Assembly (NCBI GenBank): GCA_032718475.1
Contig: JAUCBJ010006771.1
Location: 1-51,014, forward strand
Length of the DNA: 51,014 nt
Origin: Nemertoderma westbladi
Taxonomy: Eukaryota; Xenacoelomorpha; Nemertodermatida; Nemertodermatidae
Direction of reading: 5' to 3'
A program made the position numbers and the translations under genes. The notes under the pieces were generated by a model. That model ran no database searches, was not told the origin of the DNA, and saw nothing but the letters and a program-made list of their open reading frames with translations. Shown here piece by piece: positions 48,549 through 51,014 of the stretch (the stretch's first letter is position 1; every line of letters begins with the position of its first letter).

Positions 48549-51014
48549 ACTTTCTCAAGTCACTGGCACTGTCTCCTCGAAAGTTATAACCTTTTAACTG
48601 GTTCTGTAGGAAGTAACATGAAAAAACGCCGCTTATAGCCTAAAAACACACTACGACGTATTATATTCGAATATAGTTAAATAACTCTGGAAGCCCTGTG
48701 TTTTCTGAGTTGTAACACTGTGTACAAATTGGGAATAGTAACCCCAATTGTCTCACACTTTCTCAAGTCACTGGCACTGTCTCCTCGAAAGTTATAACCT
48801 TTTAACTGGTTCTGTAGGAAGTAACATGAAAAAACGCCGCTTATAGCCTAAAAACACACTACGACGTAATATATTCGAATATAGTTAAATAACTCTGGAA
48901 GCCCTGTGTTTTCTGAGTTGTAACACTGTGTACAAATTGGGAATAGTAACCCCAATTGTCTCACACTTTCTCAAGTCACTGGCACTGTCTCGTCGAAAGT
49001 TATAACCTTTTAACTGGTTCTGTAGGAAGTAACATGAAAAAACGCCGCTTATAGCCTAAAAACACACTACGACGTATTATATTCGAATATAGTTAAATAA
49101 CTCTGGAAGCCCTGTGTTTTCTGAGTTGTAACACTGTGTACAAATTGGGAATAGTAACCCCAATTGTCTCACACTTTCTCAAGTCACTGGCACTGTCTCC
49201 TCGAAAGTTATAAACTTTTAACTGGTTCTGTAGGAAGTAACTTGAAAAAACGCCGCTTATAGCCTAAAAACACTACGACGTATTATATTCGAATATAGTT
49301 AAATAACTCTGGAAGCCCTGTGTTTTCTGAGTTGTAACACTGTGTACAAATTGGGAATAGTAACCCCAATTATCTCACACTTTCTCAAGTCACTGGCACT
49401 GTCTCCTCGAAAGTTATAACCTTTTAACTGGTTCTGTAGGAAGTAACATGAAAAAACGCCGCTTATAGCCTAAAAACACACTACGACGTAATATATTCGA
49501 ATATAGTTAAATAACTCTGGAAGCCCTGTGTTTTCTGAGTTGTAACACTGTGTACAAATTGGGAATAGTAACCCCAATTGTCTCACACTTTCTCAAGTCA
49601 CTGGCACTGTCTCGTCGAAAGTTATAACCTTTTAACTGGTTCTGTAGGAAGTAACATGAAAAAACGCCGCTTATAGCCTAAAAACACACTACGACGTATT
49701 ATATTCGAATATAGTTAAATAACTCTGGAAGCCCTGTGTTTTCTGAGTTGTAACACTGTGTACAAATTGGGAATAGTAACCCCAATTGTCTCACACTTTC
49801 TCAAGTCACTGGCACTGTCTCCTCGAAAGTTATAACCTTTTAACTGGTTCTGTAGGAAGTAACATGAAAAAACGCCGCTTATAGCCTAAAAACACACTAC
49901 GACGTAATATATTCGAATATAGTTAAATAACTCTGGAAGCCCTGTGTTTTCTGAGTTGTAACACTGTGTACAAATTGGGAATAGTAACCCCAATTGTCTC
50001 ACACTTTCTCAAGTCACTGGCACTGTCTCCTCGAAAGTTATAACCTTTTAACTGGTTCTGTAGGAAGTAACATGAAAAAACGCCGCTTATAGCCTAAAAA
50101 CACACTACGACGTAATATATTCGAATATAGTTAAATAACTCTGGAAGTCCTGTGTTTTCTGAGTTGTAACACTGTGTACAAATTGGGAATAGTAACCCCA
50201 ATTGTCTCACACTTTCTCAAGTCACTGGCACTGTCTCCTCGAAAGTTATAACCTTTTAACTGGTTCTGTAGGAAGTAACATGAAAAAACGCCGCTTATAG
50301 CCTAAAAACACACTACGACGTATTATATTCGAATATAGTTGAATAACTCTGGAAGCCCTGTTTTTTCTGAGTTGTAACACTGTGTACAAATTGGGAATAG
50401 TAACCCCAATTGTCTCACACTTTCTCAAGTCACTGGCACTGTCTCCTCGAAAGTTATAACCTTTTAACTGGTTCTGTAGGAAGTAACATGAAAAAACGCC
50501 GCTTATAGCCTAAAAACACACTACGACGTAATATATTCGAATATAGTTAAATAACTCTGGAAGCCCTGTGTTTTCTGAGTTGTAACACTGTGTACAAATT
50601 GGGAATAGTAACCCCAATTGTCTCACACTTTCTCAAGTCACTGGCACTGTCTCGTCGAAAGTTATAACCTTTTAACTGGTTCTGTAGGAAGTAACATGAA
50701 AAAACGCCGCTTATAGCCTAAAAACACACTACGACGTATTATATTCGAATATAGTTAAATAACTCTGGAAGCCCTGTGTTTTCTGAGTTGTAACACTGTG
50801 TACAAATTGGGAATAGTAACCCCAATTGTCTCACACTTTCTCAAGTCACTGGCACTGTCTCCTCGAAAGTTATAACCTTTTAACTGGTTCTGTAGGAAGT
50901 AACATGAAAAAACGCCGCTTATAGCCTAAAAACACACTACGACGTATTATATTCGAATATAGTTAAATAACTCTGGAAGCCCTGTGTTTTCTGAGTTGTA
51001 ACACTGTGTACAAA
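48445..51014. repeat. 208-bp satellite array, at least 12 units, open at window end
   Basis: Unit starts (ACGACGTA) at 48445, 48653, 48861, 49069, 49275, 49483, 49691, 49899, 50107, 50315, 50523, 50731 and 50939. The period is 208 bp, with one 206-bp unit. Units differ at a few sites, notably TAATA/TATTA after ACGACG and CTCCTCG/CTCGTCG, in a pattern hinting at higher-order repeats. The unit includes part of the adjacent LINE coding frame. The array continues past the window. Confidence 0.97.

Noticed and set aside
48445-51014. CRISPR array
   Set aside because: Units are contiguous 208-bp repeats with no variable spacers, and the DNA is eukaryotic.

Overview
The window looks like metazoan, probably marine-invertebrate, repeat-dense DNA. 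Nearly every recognisable coding sequence belongs to a transposable element. The mix is CR1/Jockey-type LINEs whose ORF1 carries a zinc finger, an RTE-like LINE, Gypsy and BEL/Pao LTR elements, a Helitron remnant and a tRNA-derived SINE. This mix is typical of animals such as echinoderms, molluscs, crustaceans or other invertebrates; the species cannot be read from the sequence. The palindromes AGGCCT and ACCGGT recur across unrelated elements and look like a host-genome signature.

Layout. 1-4450: a LINE (minus strand) with intact ORF1 and an ORF2 broken by one in-frame amber stop. 4600-7100: a 153-bp tandem repeat array, a GC-rich palindromic block, AT-rich filler and an inverted copy of the 153-bp unit. 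7200-8650: decayed Helitron-type gene with a 45-bp coding minisatellite. 9284-10087: unassigned coiled-coil ORF. 10158-18470: an 8.3-kb tetranucleotide microsatellite (TCAG)n with internal variant blocks, abutting the 3' LTR of a 5'-truncated Gypsy element (18475-22640). 23172-26400: RTE-like LINE with endonuclease and RT split by a frameshift. 27574-27830: SINE with an 11-bp target-site duplication. 29410-45239: a complete BEL/Pao element with two LTRs (544 and 547 bp) and a 5-bp target-site duplication. It carries a nested LINE (35365-40723) inside its protease-coding region and, between integrase and the 3' LTR, a same-strand intronless ORF clearly related to proteasome subunit alpha type-3. 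46705-46887: the only plausible host exon, a 3'-terminal coding exon with a GPI-anchor-like tail and a poly(A) signal. 47701-47933: short tandem array. 48090-51014: LINE 3' fragment running into a 208-bp satellite whose unit contains part of that LINE's coding sequence.

How it fits together: this is layered transposition rather than an operon-like system. All protein-coding transposon remains and the SINE lie on the minus strand. The observations most worth following up are: (1) the proteasome alpha-3-like ORF in the env position of the BEL/Pao element, (2) an in-frame UGA-CUA junction between ORF1 and ORF2 of the nested LINE, which suggests translational readthrough, (3) the giant microsatellite, whose plus strand has no stop codon in any frame, and (4) a satellite apparently derived from LINE coding sequence.
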